64,000 nucleotides of DNA from Sphingobacterium micropteri (GCF_014692515.1 NZ_JACOIK010000002.1:186001-250000), one strand, 5' to 3'; positions 43,675 to 53,324 are shown, counted from the first letter of the stretch. The notes: a model not told the origin generated them from the letters alone. Numbers and translations are program-made.

Positions 43675-45987
43675 ATGTTATTAACAAACAATTTAGGGTA
43701 CCCGAGAGTGGGTGCGTTCCGCGAATTGAAAAAGGCCAACGAAGCGTATTGGGCTAAGAAAATCAGCGCGGAAGAGTTATTGCAAGCTGGACTTAAAATC
43801 CGTGAAGGCAACTGGAAGACACAACAGGAAGCGGGTATCGACTTGATTCCATCCAATGACTTTTCGTTTTATGATCAAGTATTGGATTTATCGTTGACAG
43901 TAGGAGCTATTCCAGCTCGTTACAACTCTTTGTTAAACAAAATTGACCGCCAATATAACTTAGATTTATATTTTGCGATGGCGCGCGGTTTCCAAGAGGA
44001 AGGTGTAGATGTCACGGCGATGGAAATGACGAAGTGGTTTGACACAAACTATCACTATCTTGTTCCGGAATTTACGAAAGATCAAGCGTTTAAATTGACG
44101 TCTGAGAAATTCCTGAACGAATACAACGAGGCGAAATCATTGGGTGTGGAGACAAAACCCGTATTGATTGGCCCCATTACTTATCTATTAGTAGGTAAAG
44201 AAAAAGAAGAAGGCTTTAATCGGATTGATTTGATCGACAGATTATTGCCTGTTTATGAAGAAATTTTGGGCAAACTGGCTGATGCAGGTGCACAATATGT
44301 GCAGATTGATGAGCCTTTCTTGGCCTTGGATATTGATGATGCTACGCGCACTTTATATAGTAAAGTGTTTGAAAAATTAGCGACAGCTGCTAAAGGCATC
44401 AAATTAATTGTGGCGACTTATTTCGAAGCACTCCGCGACAATGAGGAAACAGCGGTAAACTTACCCGTTCACGCGCTTCACCTTGACCTTGTTCGTGGAG
44501 AAAATCAACTAGATACTGTTTTATCAAAAGTTCCTGCATCCTTAACGCTCTCTTTGGGTGTTGTGGAAGGTAGAAACATTTGGAAAAACGACTATGAAAA
44601 ATCGTTGGCAAAAATTAAACAAGCTGTAGACGCGCTGGGTGCTGACCGCGTATGGGTAGCTCCTTCCTCGTCTTTGTTGCATGTTCCTTTTGATTTGGAC
44701 AACGAAGATAATGAAGAGTCTTTGCCTGCAGAGGTGAAGAATTGGTTAGCTTTTGCAAAGCAAAAATTAGCGGAAGTGAAAGATTTAGCCGTATTGGCTG
44801 ATGGTGAGGTGGATGCAAAAACGACGGAGCGTTTTGAAGCGAACAAAGCAGCTGCGGAAAGCCGTCGTACATCGCCTTTAATTCACAGACCGGAAGTAAA
44901 AGAACGTACGGCAAATATTACAGATGATGATGCAACACGTACTTCTCCATTCTCTGCCCGTAAAGCGGCGCAACAGACGAAATTTAATTTGCCGGCTTTT
45001 GCGACAACAACCATCGGATCTTTCCCGCAGACGAAAGATGTCCGTAAGTGGAGAGCAGACTTGAAAAAAGGTACGATTACACAGGAGCAATACGATAAAG
45101 AGATCGCGGAAGAAACCGAAAGAACTATACGTTTGCAAGAAGATCTTGATATCGATGTGTTGGTGCACGGCGAGTTTGAGCGTAACGACATGGTGGAATA
45201 CTTCGGCGAGCAATTGGCAGGTTATGCGTTCACTAAAAACGGATGGGTACAGTCTTATGGATCCCGTTGTGTAAAACCTCCGATTATTTATGGTGATGTT
45301 TATCGCCCAGAGGATATGACCGTTCGTTGGTCTGCTTACGCACAATCTTTAACTAACCGTCCGGTAAAAGGGATGTTGACGGGTCCGGTTACGATTCTAC
45401 AGTGGTCATTTGTTCGTAATGATCAACCACGCTCAACCACGACTTACCAGATTGCTTTAGCTATCTTGGACGAAGTACAGGCATTGGAAAAAGCGGGTAT
45501 CAAAATTATTCAGATTGACGAGCCGGCTATTCGAGAAGGACTTCCTTTGCGTAAGGCTGATCAGCAAGATTATTTGAACTGGGCTGTTCGCGCGTTCCGT
45601 GTTTCTTCCTCGAATGTAGAAGATGATACGCAGATCCATACGCACATGTGTTACTCCGAATTTAATGATATCATTGAAGACATCGCGGCAATGGATGCGG
45701 ATGTCATTACGATAGAAACTTCGCGCTCACAAATGGAATTGCTTGATGCATTTGCGGGAGATTTCAAATATCCGAATGATATTGGCCCTGGTGTGTACGA
45801 TATTCATTCACCACGTGTGCCTAGCACCGAGGAGATGGTGCACTTGCTACGCAAAGCGAAGGCAGTTGTTCCTGCGGAACAATTGTGGGTAAACCCTGAC
45901 TGTGGTTTGAAAACCCGTGCATGGCCAGAAACCAAAGCAGCACTCGAATCTATGGTAGAAGCCGCAAAAATATTGCGTGCGGAATAA
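43675..45987 (+). CDS. metE: Cobalamin-independent methionine synthase
   Basis: This 770-residue enzyme transfers the methyl group of 5-methyltetrahydropteroyl-triglutamate to homocysteine, the last step of methionine synthesis. The N-terminal barrel starts with LGYPRVGAFRELKKANEAYW; the C-terminal catalytic barrel starts near residue 440 (ATTTIGSFPQTKDVR). The zinc ligands are H657, C659 (HMCYSEF), E681 (TIETSRS) and C743 (NPDCGLKTR), in the same spacing as E. coli MetE within one residue. Control by the SAM-I riboswitch upstream fits the product pathway. A terminator follows the gene. Confidence 0.97.
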   Translation: MLLTNNLGYPRVGAFRELKKANEAYWAKKISAEELLQAGLKIREGNWKTQQEAGIDLIPSNDFSFYDQVLDLSLTVGAIPARYNSLLNKIDRQYNLDLYFAMARGFQEEGVDVTAMEMTKWFDTNYHYLVPEFTKDQAFKLTSEKFLNEYNEAKSLGVETKPVLIGPITYLLVGKEKEEGFNRIDLIDRLLPVYEEILGKLADAGAQYVQIDEPFLALDIDDATRTLYSKVFEKLATAAKGIKLIVATYFEALRDNEETAVNLPVHALHLDLVRGENQLDTVLSKVPASLTLSLGVVEGRNIWKNDYEKSLAKIKQAVDALGADRVWVAPSSSLLHVPFDLDNEDNEESLPAEVKNWLAFAKQKLAEVKDLAVLADGEVDAKTTERFEANKAAAESRRTSPLIHRPEVKERTANITDDDATRTSPFSARKAAQQTKFNLPAFATTTIGSFPQTKDVRKWRADLKKGTITQEQYDKEIAEETERTIRLQEDLDIDVLVHGEFERNDMVEYFGEQLAGYAFTKNGWVQSYGSRCVKPPIIYGDVYRPEDMTVRWSAYAQSLTNRPVKGMLTGPVTILQWSFVRNDQPRSTTTYQIALAILDEVQALEKAGIKIIQIDEPAIREGLPLRKADQQDYLNWAVRAFRVSSSNVEDDTQIHTHMCYSEFNDIIEDIAAMDADVITIETSRSQMELLDAFAGDFKYPNDIGPGVYDIHSPRVPSTEEMVHLLRKAKAVVPAEQLWVNPDCGLKTRAWPETKAALESMVEAAKILRAE

Positions 45988-46020
45988 TGTAAGCGATAAT
46001 TAGTATTATAAAAGTAGACG

Positions 46021-46056
46021 CAGCTCGAAGATTTTTCTTCGGGCTGTTGTTTTTTC
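46021..46056 (+). terminator. Rho-independent terminator of metE
   Basis: CAGCTCGAAGA (46021-46031) pairs with TCTTCGGGCTG (46036-46046) with one wobble pair, followed by a T-rich run (TTGTTTTTT). Confidence 0.9.
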
Positions 46057-46116
46057 ATAAACGTAGAATTAACATTTTTTTTACAATAGCGGGTAGATTA
46101 CTTCAAATAAGCTTAG

Positions 46117-46124
46117 TAATTTTG
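46117..46124 (+). promoter_or_regulatory. -7 element placed for leaderless transcription
   Basis: TAATTTTG fits TAnnTTTG exactly and ends 7 bp before the ATG at 46131. The transcript would begin at or within a base or two of the start codon. No clear -33 element is visible. Confidence 0.45.
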
Positions 46125-46130
46125 CGGGGC

Positions 46131-46502
46131 ATGTTATTTAAGATCATTCATTCCATCGTGTTGCTGTGCTACCTGAATATTCTGGTTTATCAACCGGAGA
46201 CAGGTTTTGCTATGCGCTATGACGATTCGCTGTTGAATGGTGAATCGCTCTTGGAGATTGTTCTGGATGATGTGTTGGCGCTGCCGATCGATAAAGACGC
46301 GGCAGATGTGGAGATACTATACGACGAATATAGGTCGTATGAATACCAAATCTTTTCCTTACCATTTTTCGTATTGGTGTTGGCTGTCCTGTTTTCCTTT
46401 AAACAGTTGGCGTCCTATGTAAAACATCCGGTATACGACGGAAAGAAACGACGTATTATACCGGGCTATTACACACACTTGTATAGGCTACAACCTTTTT
46501 AG
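46131..46502 (+). CDS. Small membrane protein of unknown function
   Basis: This 123-residue protein starts at ATG 46131; an in-frame longer version beginning at 46047 would start inside the metE terminator and is rejected. It has hydrophobic segments at about 4-20 and 73-91, an acidic middle (ESLLEIVLDDVLALPIDKDAADVEILYDE) that probably faces the periplasm, and a basic C-terminal tail (YDGKKRRIIPGYY). I do not recognise the family. It lies 244 bp upstream of the efflux operon and seems to be transcribed independently. Confidence 0.6.
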   Translation: MLFKIIHSIVLLCYLNILVYQPETGFAMRYDDSLLNGESLLEIVLDDVLALPIDKDAADVEILYDEYRSYEYQIFSLPFFVLVLAVLFSFKQLASYVKHPVYDGKKRRIIPGYYTHLYRLQPF

Positions 46503-46746
46503 CTTTTTCATTCCCAATAGTTTCCCAAATCTTCGAATATTTTCGTAGATGTTAGCGTTTGGTTTTCACCCAAACGTAGTAATAGGCAGAAATGCGTATA
46601 CTTTTTTATTGATTTTAGAATATTTTTTTCTTGTCAATATGAATAAAAAAGGACGCTAAAAATAATGTTTAAACACATTGCCTATTTCAAAAGCTTTCAA
46701 GTTTTATATAGGTTGATCATTTTTTTAATAATAAATAATATAGTAC

Positions 46747-47850
46747 ATGAAGACACGTTCATTGGTATTCCCGGCAGTAGGATTGGCATTATTTGCGGGT
46801 AGTTGCACCGTTAAGAGTACGGAAAATAGTGCAGAGATGGTGAAGCAGGTACCTGTGGTAAGTCTTACCGTAATGGATACCACCGTTTATAAAGAATACA
46901 TTGCAGATATTCAGGCCACAAAAAATGTGGAGTTACGCTCGCGTTTAACCGGATTTTTGGAAAAGATATATGTAGATGAGGGTGCGCTGGTTAAGGCAGG
47001 CCAAGTTCTTTTCCAACTGAACAATGAAGAATATAAAGCAGATTATGCAAAGGCAGAGGCAGCGCTTAATATTGCCATTTCGGAAGCTAAAAAGGTAGAG
47101 TTAGAGAAGGAACGGACCAAGAAGTTAGTGGAGAAAAATATTGTATCTACAACAGAGGCCGATCTTATAGCTGTGCAATATAAGGCTGCGCTTTCCAAAA
47201 TAGAAGAAGCTAAAGCGGTGAAGAACCAGATGCAAACCAAACTCTCCCAAACGCTTATACGGGCGCCTTTCAATGGGCGTATTGACAGAATTCAACTTAA
47301 GGAGGGTTCTCTGCTGGAGGAGGGATCTTTAATAACGACCATATCCGACTTAGGGAAAGTTAACGTTTATTTTGATATTTCTGAATCAGAATATCTCGAT
47401 CTGGCTAGTGATTCCAATTTCCGTAGCAATACATTTAAGCGGGCCGTAAAGCTTGTTTTGGCAAATGGCGAGGAGTATCCGCATGGTGGAGAAGCAAAAA
47501 TTGTAGAAAGTGAGTTCAATCCTGGAACGGGCTCGATCTCGTTGCGTGCAAAATTTCCGAACGCAGACGGTTTATTAAAACATGGCGCATCCGGTAAGAT
47601 TGCTGTGCCTGTATCGACAGGTGACACGAAGTTTGTACACCAAAAATCGGTCGTGGAGATTCAAGACAAAGCCTATGTGTATGTTGTGGATGACAACTCT
47701 ACCGTGAAAATGCAACCTTTTCAGGCGGGAGCGCGTGTAGGACATTATTACATCGTCGAAGGTGGTCTCGATGACAACCAAAAGATTGTATTTGAAGGCG
47801 TTCGAGGGCTCCGCGATGGTATGAAAATAAAGTCGGTGACACAGCAATAA
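46747..47850 (+). CDS. RND efflux periplasmic adaptor (AcrA/MexA-type) lipoprotein
   Basis: This 367-residue membrane-fusion protein bridges the inner-membrane pump and outer-membrane channel of a tripartite efflux system. The lipobox FAGSC gives the lipidated C20. In order: a lipoyl-like first half (RSRLTGFLEKIYVDEGALVKAGQVLFQL, about 60-90), a coiled-coil hairpin (about 95-165), the second lipoyl half (LIRAPFNGRIDRIQLKEGSLLEEGSLI), a beta barrel and a membrane-proximal C-terminal part. It is complete and 38 bp upstream of the fused pump gene. Confidence 0.93.
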   Translation: MKTRSLVFPAVGLALFAGSCTVKSTENSAEMVKQVPVVSLTVMDTTVYKEYIADIQATKNVELRSRLTGFLEKIYVDEGALVKAGQVLFQLNNEEYKADYAKAEAALNIAISEAKKVELEKERTKKLVEKNIVSTTEADLIAVQYKAALSKIEEAKAVKNQMQTKLSQTLIRAPFNGRIDRIQLKEGSLLEEGSLITTISDLGKVNVYFDISESEYLDLASDSNFRSNTFKRAVKLVLANGEEYPHGGEAKIVESEFNPGTGSISLRAKFPNADGLLKHGASGKIAVPVSTGDTKFVHQKSVVEIQDKAYVYVVDDNSTVKMQPFQAGARVGHYYIVEGGLDDNQKIVFEGVRGLRDGMKIKSVTQQ

Positions 47851-47888
47851 TACGATTGGATATACACTAATTTTTAGCAAATAATTTC

Positions 47889-50800
47889 ATGTTTGAAACT
47901 TATATAAAACGACCGGTTCTTTCGTTGGTGATCTCTATTTTTATCACCCTGTTGGGACTTTTGGCATTATTTACATTACCGATTACACAGTTTCCCGATA
48001 TTGTACCGCCATCTGTTGTGGTAACCGCAAATTATACCGGTGCGAATGCAGAAGTGAGTACCGATGCGGTAGCCATTCCGTTGGAAAGGGCAATTAATGG
48101 GGTCGCTGGTATGACTTCCATGAACACTGTTAGTACGAACAACGGGAGTACACTGATACAGATCACTTTTAATGTGGGGGTGGATCCGGATATTGCCTCG
48201 GTGAACGTCCAGAATAGAGTGGCGACGGTGCTCGATGAGCTTCCGGAGGAGGTTATCCGTGCAGGGGTTATTACCGAGAAAGAGGTAAACAGTATGCTGA
48301 TGTACCTCAATATTTATACAACTGATGAAACAGCCGACGAACGGTTTATTTATAACTTTACGGATATTAATATTCTGAAAGAGTTAAAACGGATCGAGGG
48401 GGTGGGCTTCGCGGAAATCATGGGTTTCAAAGACTATGCTATGCGGGTGTGGCTAAAGCCTGATCGGCTGGCGGCATACCAAATTTCTACCGAGGAGGTC
48501 ATTGAAGCACTACGCAGGCAGAATATTGAGGCAGCTCCGGGACAAACAGGAATTGGCTCGGATAAAACCGTGAACATGCAACAATACGTGTTACGTTATC
48601 CGGGACGGTTTACAGAGCCTGAAGAGTATGAAAATGTGCCTATCCGGGCGAATTCGGATGGTTCGATTCTGCGGATTCGGGATATAGCCGAGGTGGAGTT
48701 TGGTTCGCTGGAGTATGAAATGGCATCAAAAGCCGACGGTCGACCATCGGCCTCCATTATGATGAAGCAGCTCCCGGGATCGAATGCACAGGATGTAATC
48801 CAGCGTGTTAAAGATCGTATGGAAGAGTTGAAAGTGATGACTTTCCCTCCGGGAATGGAATATAGTATGGGATATGATGTCTCCCGGTTTTTGGATGCAT
48901 CCATGTCTAGTGTGATAAAAACGTTGATCGAAGCGTTTATCCTGGTCTTCTTGGTCGTGTTTATCTTCTTGCAGGATTTTAGAGCAACGATCATTCCCAT
49001 CCTTGCGGTTCCGGTTAGTTTAGTAGGAGCTCTGTTTTTTATGTTGATGATGGGTTTCTCTATTAACTTGTTAACGTTATTTGCGCTTGTCCTGGCCATT
49101 GGTATCGTCGTGGATAACGGTATTGTCGTGGTAGAAGCCGTCTTTGCCAAAATGGAGGAAGAGCATTTACCACCTATGGAGGCAACGCTTGCCGCTATGA
49201 AGGAGGTAGGCTCGGCAGTTATCGCCATCACGTTGGTGATGTCCGCGGTGTTTATCCCGGTAGCGTTCCTTTCCGGGCCAGTGGGTGTGTTTTATCGTCA
49301 GTTTTCGCTGACGCTGGCGGCAGCTATAGTGATTTCGGGAATTAACGCGTTAACCCTGACACCGGCTCTGTGTGCACTTATTCTTCGCTCGCCGCACGAC
49401 AAAAAAGAATCCAATAGCTGGTTAAGCAGATTCTTTAAAAAATTTAATGCGTCGTATGATAAAACCGCGGGCGGTTACAAAAAGCTGTTGACCCGTATTG
49501 CTGGACGCAGAATGGTAACGGTGGGCATGCTTATTTTCTTCTTTGTTGCCACCTGGGGTGCCAGTAGTATATTGCCATCGGGCTTTATTCCTACCGAAGA
49601 CCAGGGAATGGTGTATGTCAACGTCACAACGCCACCCGGTGCAACGGTGGACCGTACGGAACGGGCATTAAATGAAGTGGGCGAGATCGCCCGAAGCTTG
49701 GAATCGGTCGAGACCATATCTACACTTGCTGGATACAGCCTTTTAACGGAGGTGTCAGGTGCTTCTTATGGGATGGGAATGATCAACCTTAAACCTTGGG
49801 ATGAACGTGATGTGACGGTGGACGACGTGATGCGGGAATTACAGGAGAAGACGGCGCATATAGCGGACGCCGAGATTGAGTTTTTTCCACCACCGACCGT
49901 TCCAGGATTCGGTAATGCTTCAGGTTTTGAGTTACGGTTACTGGACCGTAGCGGAAATGAAGATTTAAATCAAACGGCGGAAGTTGTCGAAGATTTTATA
50001 ACGGCTCTTAACAACTCGGAGGCTATTGAAGGGGTTTCTTCCAGTTTTGATGTGAGTTTCCCGCAATATATGCTAGAGGTGGATTATGATATGGCTGCTA
50101 AGCGGGGAATTTCAGTAGAAAATGCCATGACAACCTTGCAGACATTAATGGGGAGTTTTTATGCGACCAACTTTATTCGCTTCGGCCAGATGTATAAGGT
50201 TATGGTGCAGGCCGATCCACATTACCGGCAGCGGCCGGAGGACGTCTTAAATTTATTTGTAAAGACGGCAGATGGCGAAATGGTGCCGTATTCTTCGTTC
50301 ATCCAGATGAAGCGTATTTACGGACCGGAGCAGATAACGCGGTATAATATGTTTACATCAGCGATGTTAAATGGCCAACCAGCACCCGGATTCAGTACGG
50401 GGCAGGCTATTGAAACGATCCAACAGCTGGCAGAGCAATTGCCGCAAGGGTATGTAATCGAATGGGCGGGCATGACACGCGAGCAGGTTATTTCAGGAAA
50501 CCAAGCCGTTTATATTTTTGCGCTGTGTCTGATTTTTGTGTATTTATTGCTTTCGGCACAATACGAAAGTTTCTTGTTACCACTCCCCGTTATCCTTGGG
50601 TTGCCGGCAGGTATTTTTGGCTCTTTCTTGTTTCTAAAATTGCTGGGATTGGAGAATGATATTTATGCACAGGTGGCCTTGGTGATGTTGATCGGTCTAC
50701 TCGGAAAGAATGCGATTTTAATTGTGGAATATGCAGTGCTAAAACAAAAACAAGGTATGAGTATATTACAGGCAGCGATCGAAGGTGCTTATGTCAGGCT

Positions 50801-52469
50801 ACGCCCGATATTGATGACATCGTTCGCGATTATCGCTGGATTGATACCTTTAATGCTGGCTTCCGGTGCAGGTGCTATTGGAAACCGAACGATCGGTACG
50901 GCATCTGTTGGTGGGATGTTAATTGGGACGTTATTTGGCGTAATTATTATTCCCGGATTATATGTGCTATGTTCGCGTAAGAAAAAGGAAAAGAAAGTAA
51001 ACAAGGAGAGGGTGATAACCAACGTCGTCACATTATTGGCCATTACGGGGTTAATTGTATCGTGTAGTGTGCCCAAGCAGCTGGAAAAAGGAACACATGC
51101 TGAATTGCCGACGCAGTTTAATGGGGATAGTCTGACGCTAGTAGACGCAGATACGACAAATATCGCCTACCAACCTTGGAAGGATGTCTTTACGGATCCG
51201 TACTTAAAAGAATTGATCGATTCGGCATTAGTCTATAATTATGATTTGCAGCAAGCTGTACAGCGGATCGAAATTGCACAGGCGAGCTTTAAGCAACGAA
51301 AAGCGGCTTTATTGCCTAGCTTAGATCTGGCGGCCGAAGCGGGATTACGGAAGTATGGGTTCTATACCGAAGAGGGTATAGGGAATTATGATTCGAATTT
51401 TTCGGAAAATTTGAAGGACGATGAAAAAATACCCGAACCGGCTATTCCTGATTATTTTGTAGGTGTTCGGGCTTCTTGGGAGTTGGACTTATGGGGCAAG
51501 CTACGTGCACATAAAAATGCGGCGTTTAACAGTTTATTGGCAGAGAACGAAGCGAGAAGGCTGGTGGAAACGGAGCTGGTGACCAATATTGCGTCTGCGT
51601 ATTATGAGTTGCTGAGCTTGGATGCGAAGATTAATGTTTTTAATAACAATATCGTATTGAATGAGCAGGCTTTGGAGATCACCGAATTACAGAAAGATGC
51701 GGGGCGTGCTACGCAGCTTGGCGTACAACAGTTTAAAGCTTTTTTGGCAAATTCGCGAGGCGAGCGCGAACGGATTAGACAAGAGATTGTACTACTGGAA
51801 CACCATATCAACTATTTGACAGGAAGCTTTAATACAGCGGTGCAACGCACAGAAAGTGGTTTTGGCGCGCTGCCTTTATTCGATAAGCTGGATGTAGGCG
51901 CACCTTTTCAAATGCTTGCCCTGCGACCGGATATTAGGGAAGCCTCGTTTCAGCTTATCGGAGCGGAGCAGGATGTGAAGTTTGCCAAGGCTGCGTTTCT
52001 GCCTAGTGTGGTGCTGTCGCCGTTTGTTGGTTTACAATCGTTTACGTTTAACAAGCTGGTCGATCTGGATAAGTCATTAACCTATGGTTTAGCGGGCGGA
52101 CTGACAGCGCCGATTTTCAATCAGCGCCAGCTTAAAAGTCAGTATGAAACCTACAAAGCGATGTATGGACTAAGCTTTTTGGAATATGAAAAGCGGGTGC
52201 TTAATGCCTATAACGAAGTTTCGAATGCCATAAAAACCCAAGACCATATCGAGCAACGGCAGCAGTATATCCAAGAGGAAGTGGAGGCACTCAAAGGTGC
52301 CGTGGCTGCGGCGAATGAATTATTTATTGCCGGACGTGTATCTTACCTGGAAATTATTACGGCACAAAAAGATGCGGTAGCCGCTGAATTAGATGAGGTG
52401 GAAGTACAGAAAGAAGAATTGTTGAATGAGATTGTCATTTACAAGGCACTTGGAGGAGGCTGGCAATAG
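47889..52469 (+). CDS. RND pump fused to a TolC-type outer-membrane factor
   Basis: A single uninterrupted frame of 1526 residues contains two complete proteins. Residues 1-1030 are an AcrB-type HAE1 RND pump with 12 membrane helices, the proton-relay aspartate D409 (VVDNGIVVVEAV; the second Asp of AcrB is N410 here), K940 (LGKNAILIVEYA) and the docking domains. Residues 1059-1526 are an OprM/TolC-like outer-membrane factor with both OEP repeats (PWKDVFTDPYLKELID; LRPDIREASFQLIGAEQDVKFAKAAFLPSV; a last repeat ending KALGGGW). The junction 1030-1058 is a very basic stretch (KKKEKKVNKER) and a hydrophobic segment ending in a lipobox, IVSC with C1059. If signal peptidase II cleaves there, the product matures into two proteins. 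An in-frame GTG at 51012 could also start the second part separately. Adaptor and pump genes are adjacent, so the whole tripartite machine is encoded in two genes. Confidence 0.9.
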   Translation: MFETYIKRPVLSLVISIFITLLGLLALFTLPITQFPDIVPPSVVVTANYTGANAEVSTDAVAIPLERAINGVAGMTSMNTVSTNNGSTLIQITFNVGVDPDIASVNVQNRVATVLDELPEEVIRAGVITEKEVNSMLMYLNIYTTDETADERFIYNFTDINILKELKRIEGVGFAEIMGFKDYAMRVWLKPDRLAAYQISTEEVIEALRRQNIEAAPGQTGIGSDKTVNMQQYVLRYPGRFTEPEEYENVPIRANSDGSILRIRDIAEVEFGSLEYEMASKADGRPSASIMMKQLPGSNAQDVIQRVKDRMEELKVMTFPPGMEYSMGYDVSRFLDASMSSVIKTLIEAFILVFLVVFIFLQDFRATIIPILAVPVSLVGALFFMLMMGFSINLLTLFALVLAIGIVVDNGIVVVEAVFAKMEEEHLPPMEATLAAMKEVGSAVIAITLVMSAVFIPVAFLSGPVGVFYRQFSLTLAAAIVISGINALTLTPALCALILRSPHDKKESNSWLSRFFKKFNASYDKTAGGYKKLLTRIAGRRMVTVGMLIFFFVATWGASSILPSGFIPTEDQGMVYVNVTTPPGATVDRTERALNEVGEIARSLESVETISTLAGYSLLTEVSGASYGMGMINLKPWDERDVTVDDVMRELQEKTAHIADAEIEFFPPPTVPGFGNASGFELRLLDRSGNEDLNQTAEVVEDFITALNNSEAIEGVSSSFDVSFPQYMLEVDYDMAAKRGISVENAMTTLQTLMGSFYATNFIRFGQMYKVMVQADPHYRQRPEDVLNLFVKTADGEMVPYSSFIQMKRIYGPEQITRYNMFTSAMLNGQPAPGFSTGQAIETIQQLAEQLPQGYVIEWAGMTREQVISGNQAVYIFALCLIFVYLLLSAQYESFLLPLPVILGLPAGIFGSFLFLKLLGLENDIYAQVALVMLIGLLGKNAILIVEYAVLKQKQGMSILQAAIEGAYVRLRPILMTSFAIIAGLIPLMLASGAGAIGNRTIGTASVGGMLIGTLFGVIIIPGLYVLCSRKKKEKKVNKERVITNVVTLLAITGLIVSCSVPKQLEKGTHAELPTQFNGDSLTLVDADTTNIAYQPWKDVFTDPYLKELIDSALVYNYDLQQAVQRIEIAQASFKQRKAALLPSLDLAAEAGLRKYGFYTEEGIGNYDSNFSENLKDDEKIPEPAIPDYFVGVRASWELDLWGKLRAHKNAAFNSLLAENEARRLVETELVTNIASAYYELLSLDAKINVFNNNIVLNEQALEITELQKDAGRATQLGVQQFKAFLANSRGERERIRQEIVLLEHHINYLTGSFNTAVQRTESGFGALPLFDKLDVGAPFQMLALRPDIREASFQLIGAEQDVKFAKAAFLPSVVLSPFVGLQSFTFNKLVDLDKSLTYGLAGGLTAPIFNQRQLKSQYETYKAMYGLSFLEYEKRVLNAYNEVSNAIKTQDHIEQRQQYIQEEVEALKGAVAAANELFIAGRVSYLEIITAQKDAVAAELDEVEVQKEELLNEIVIYKALGGGWQ

Positions 52470-52475
52470 GAATTG

Positions 52476-53270
52476 CTAAAGCTCCTCCTTCAGGATTTTT
52501 TCCAGTTCCTCTGGACTAAGGTTCATATTGACGTTTCCATCTTTGGTAAACGATATTTCACCTGTTTCTTCCGATACGATAACGGCAATGGCTTCTGACA
52601 CCTCGGTAACCCCAATAGCTGCCCGGTGACGCAATCCAAATTGTGGTGGTAAATCTTCACTATCAGACAAGGGCAATACACAGCTCGCCGTCATGATGCG
52701 AAAGTCGACAATAACGACAGCACCATCATGTAGCGGGCTGTTTTTGAAAAAAATACTTTCCAATAAACGTTTGGACACCGGGGCATCGATATATTCACCG
52801 CTGGATTGATAGTATTCTTCATCAAAATAACGGGAGAATACAAGTAAAGCTCCAGTACGGGAGCGGGACATGCTACGACAGGCATCGATAATAGGTTTTA
52901 TTTGTTCACCATTATCTATCTGTGCTGTTTTTTTAGTATTCAGAAAAGACCAGAAGAACTTCTTCCGCCGTAGGGAAATATTTTTTCCGATGTGGATTAA
53001 AAAACGCCGTATCTCCTGCTGAAAGACAACGATCAATGCAATGGAACCAACGGATATGAACCCTCCAAAAATTTCGGTGAGTAGACGCATTTCCATTTGT
53101 TTCACGACCAAATAGATACCATAGAAAAGACCAACGCCTATCAAGATATTAACGGCAATAGTACCCTTTATCAAGCTATATATATAATAGATGATAATAG
53201 CCACCAGCAAAATGTCAATGATGTCTAGTAACCGGAAACCGCTGAGAATATTTGGATCAAAATTGTTCAT
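52476..53270 (-). CDS. cdaA: Diadenylate cyclase CdaA (c-di-AMP synthase)
   Basis: This 264-residue membrane enzyme makes the second messenger c-di-AMP from two ATP. Three hydrophobic segments lie in the first 85 residues, followed by a DAC domain. The catalytic motifs are intact: D182-G183-A184 (LHDGAVV) and R214-H215-R216 (GLRHRAAIG). The C-terminal tail is acidic. It converges on the efflux gene with a 6-bp gap and is divergent from pdxJ. No c-di-AMP phosphodiesterase or receptor gene was recognised in the window. Confidence 0.95.
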   Translation of the reverse strand: MNNFDPNILSGFRLLDIIDILLVAIIIYYIYSLIKGTIAVNILIGVGLFYGIYLVVKQMEMRLLTEIFGGFISVGSIALIVVFQQEIRRFLIHIGKNISLRRKKFFWSFLNTKKTAQIDNGEQIKPIIDACRSMSRSRTGALLVFSRYFDEEYYQSSGEYIDAPVSKRLLESIFFKNSPLHDGAVVIVDFRIMTASCVLPLSDSEDLPPQFGLRHRAAIGVTEVSEAIAVIVSEETGEISFTKDGNVNMNLSPEELEKILKEEL

Positions 53271-53324
53271 TATCTGTTTGCAATTTAAGGTTTTTTTTGG
53301 ATTTTCGTAGGGACATAATATGCT

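Noticed and set aside
46047..46130. Longer N-terminus for the small membrane protein ahead of the efflux operon
   Set aside because: It would start inside the metE terminator; ATG 46131 with a -7 element just upstream gives a better start.
48596..49231. 211-codon minus-strand frame inside the RND pump gene
   Set aside because: Shadow of a strongly supported coding frame; its Ser/Ile/Thr-rich product has no recognisable motif.
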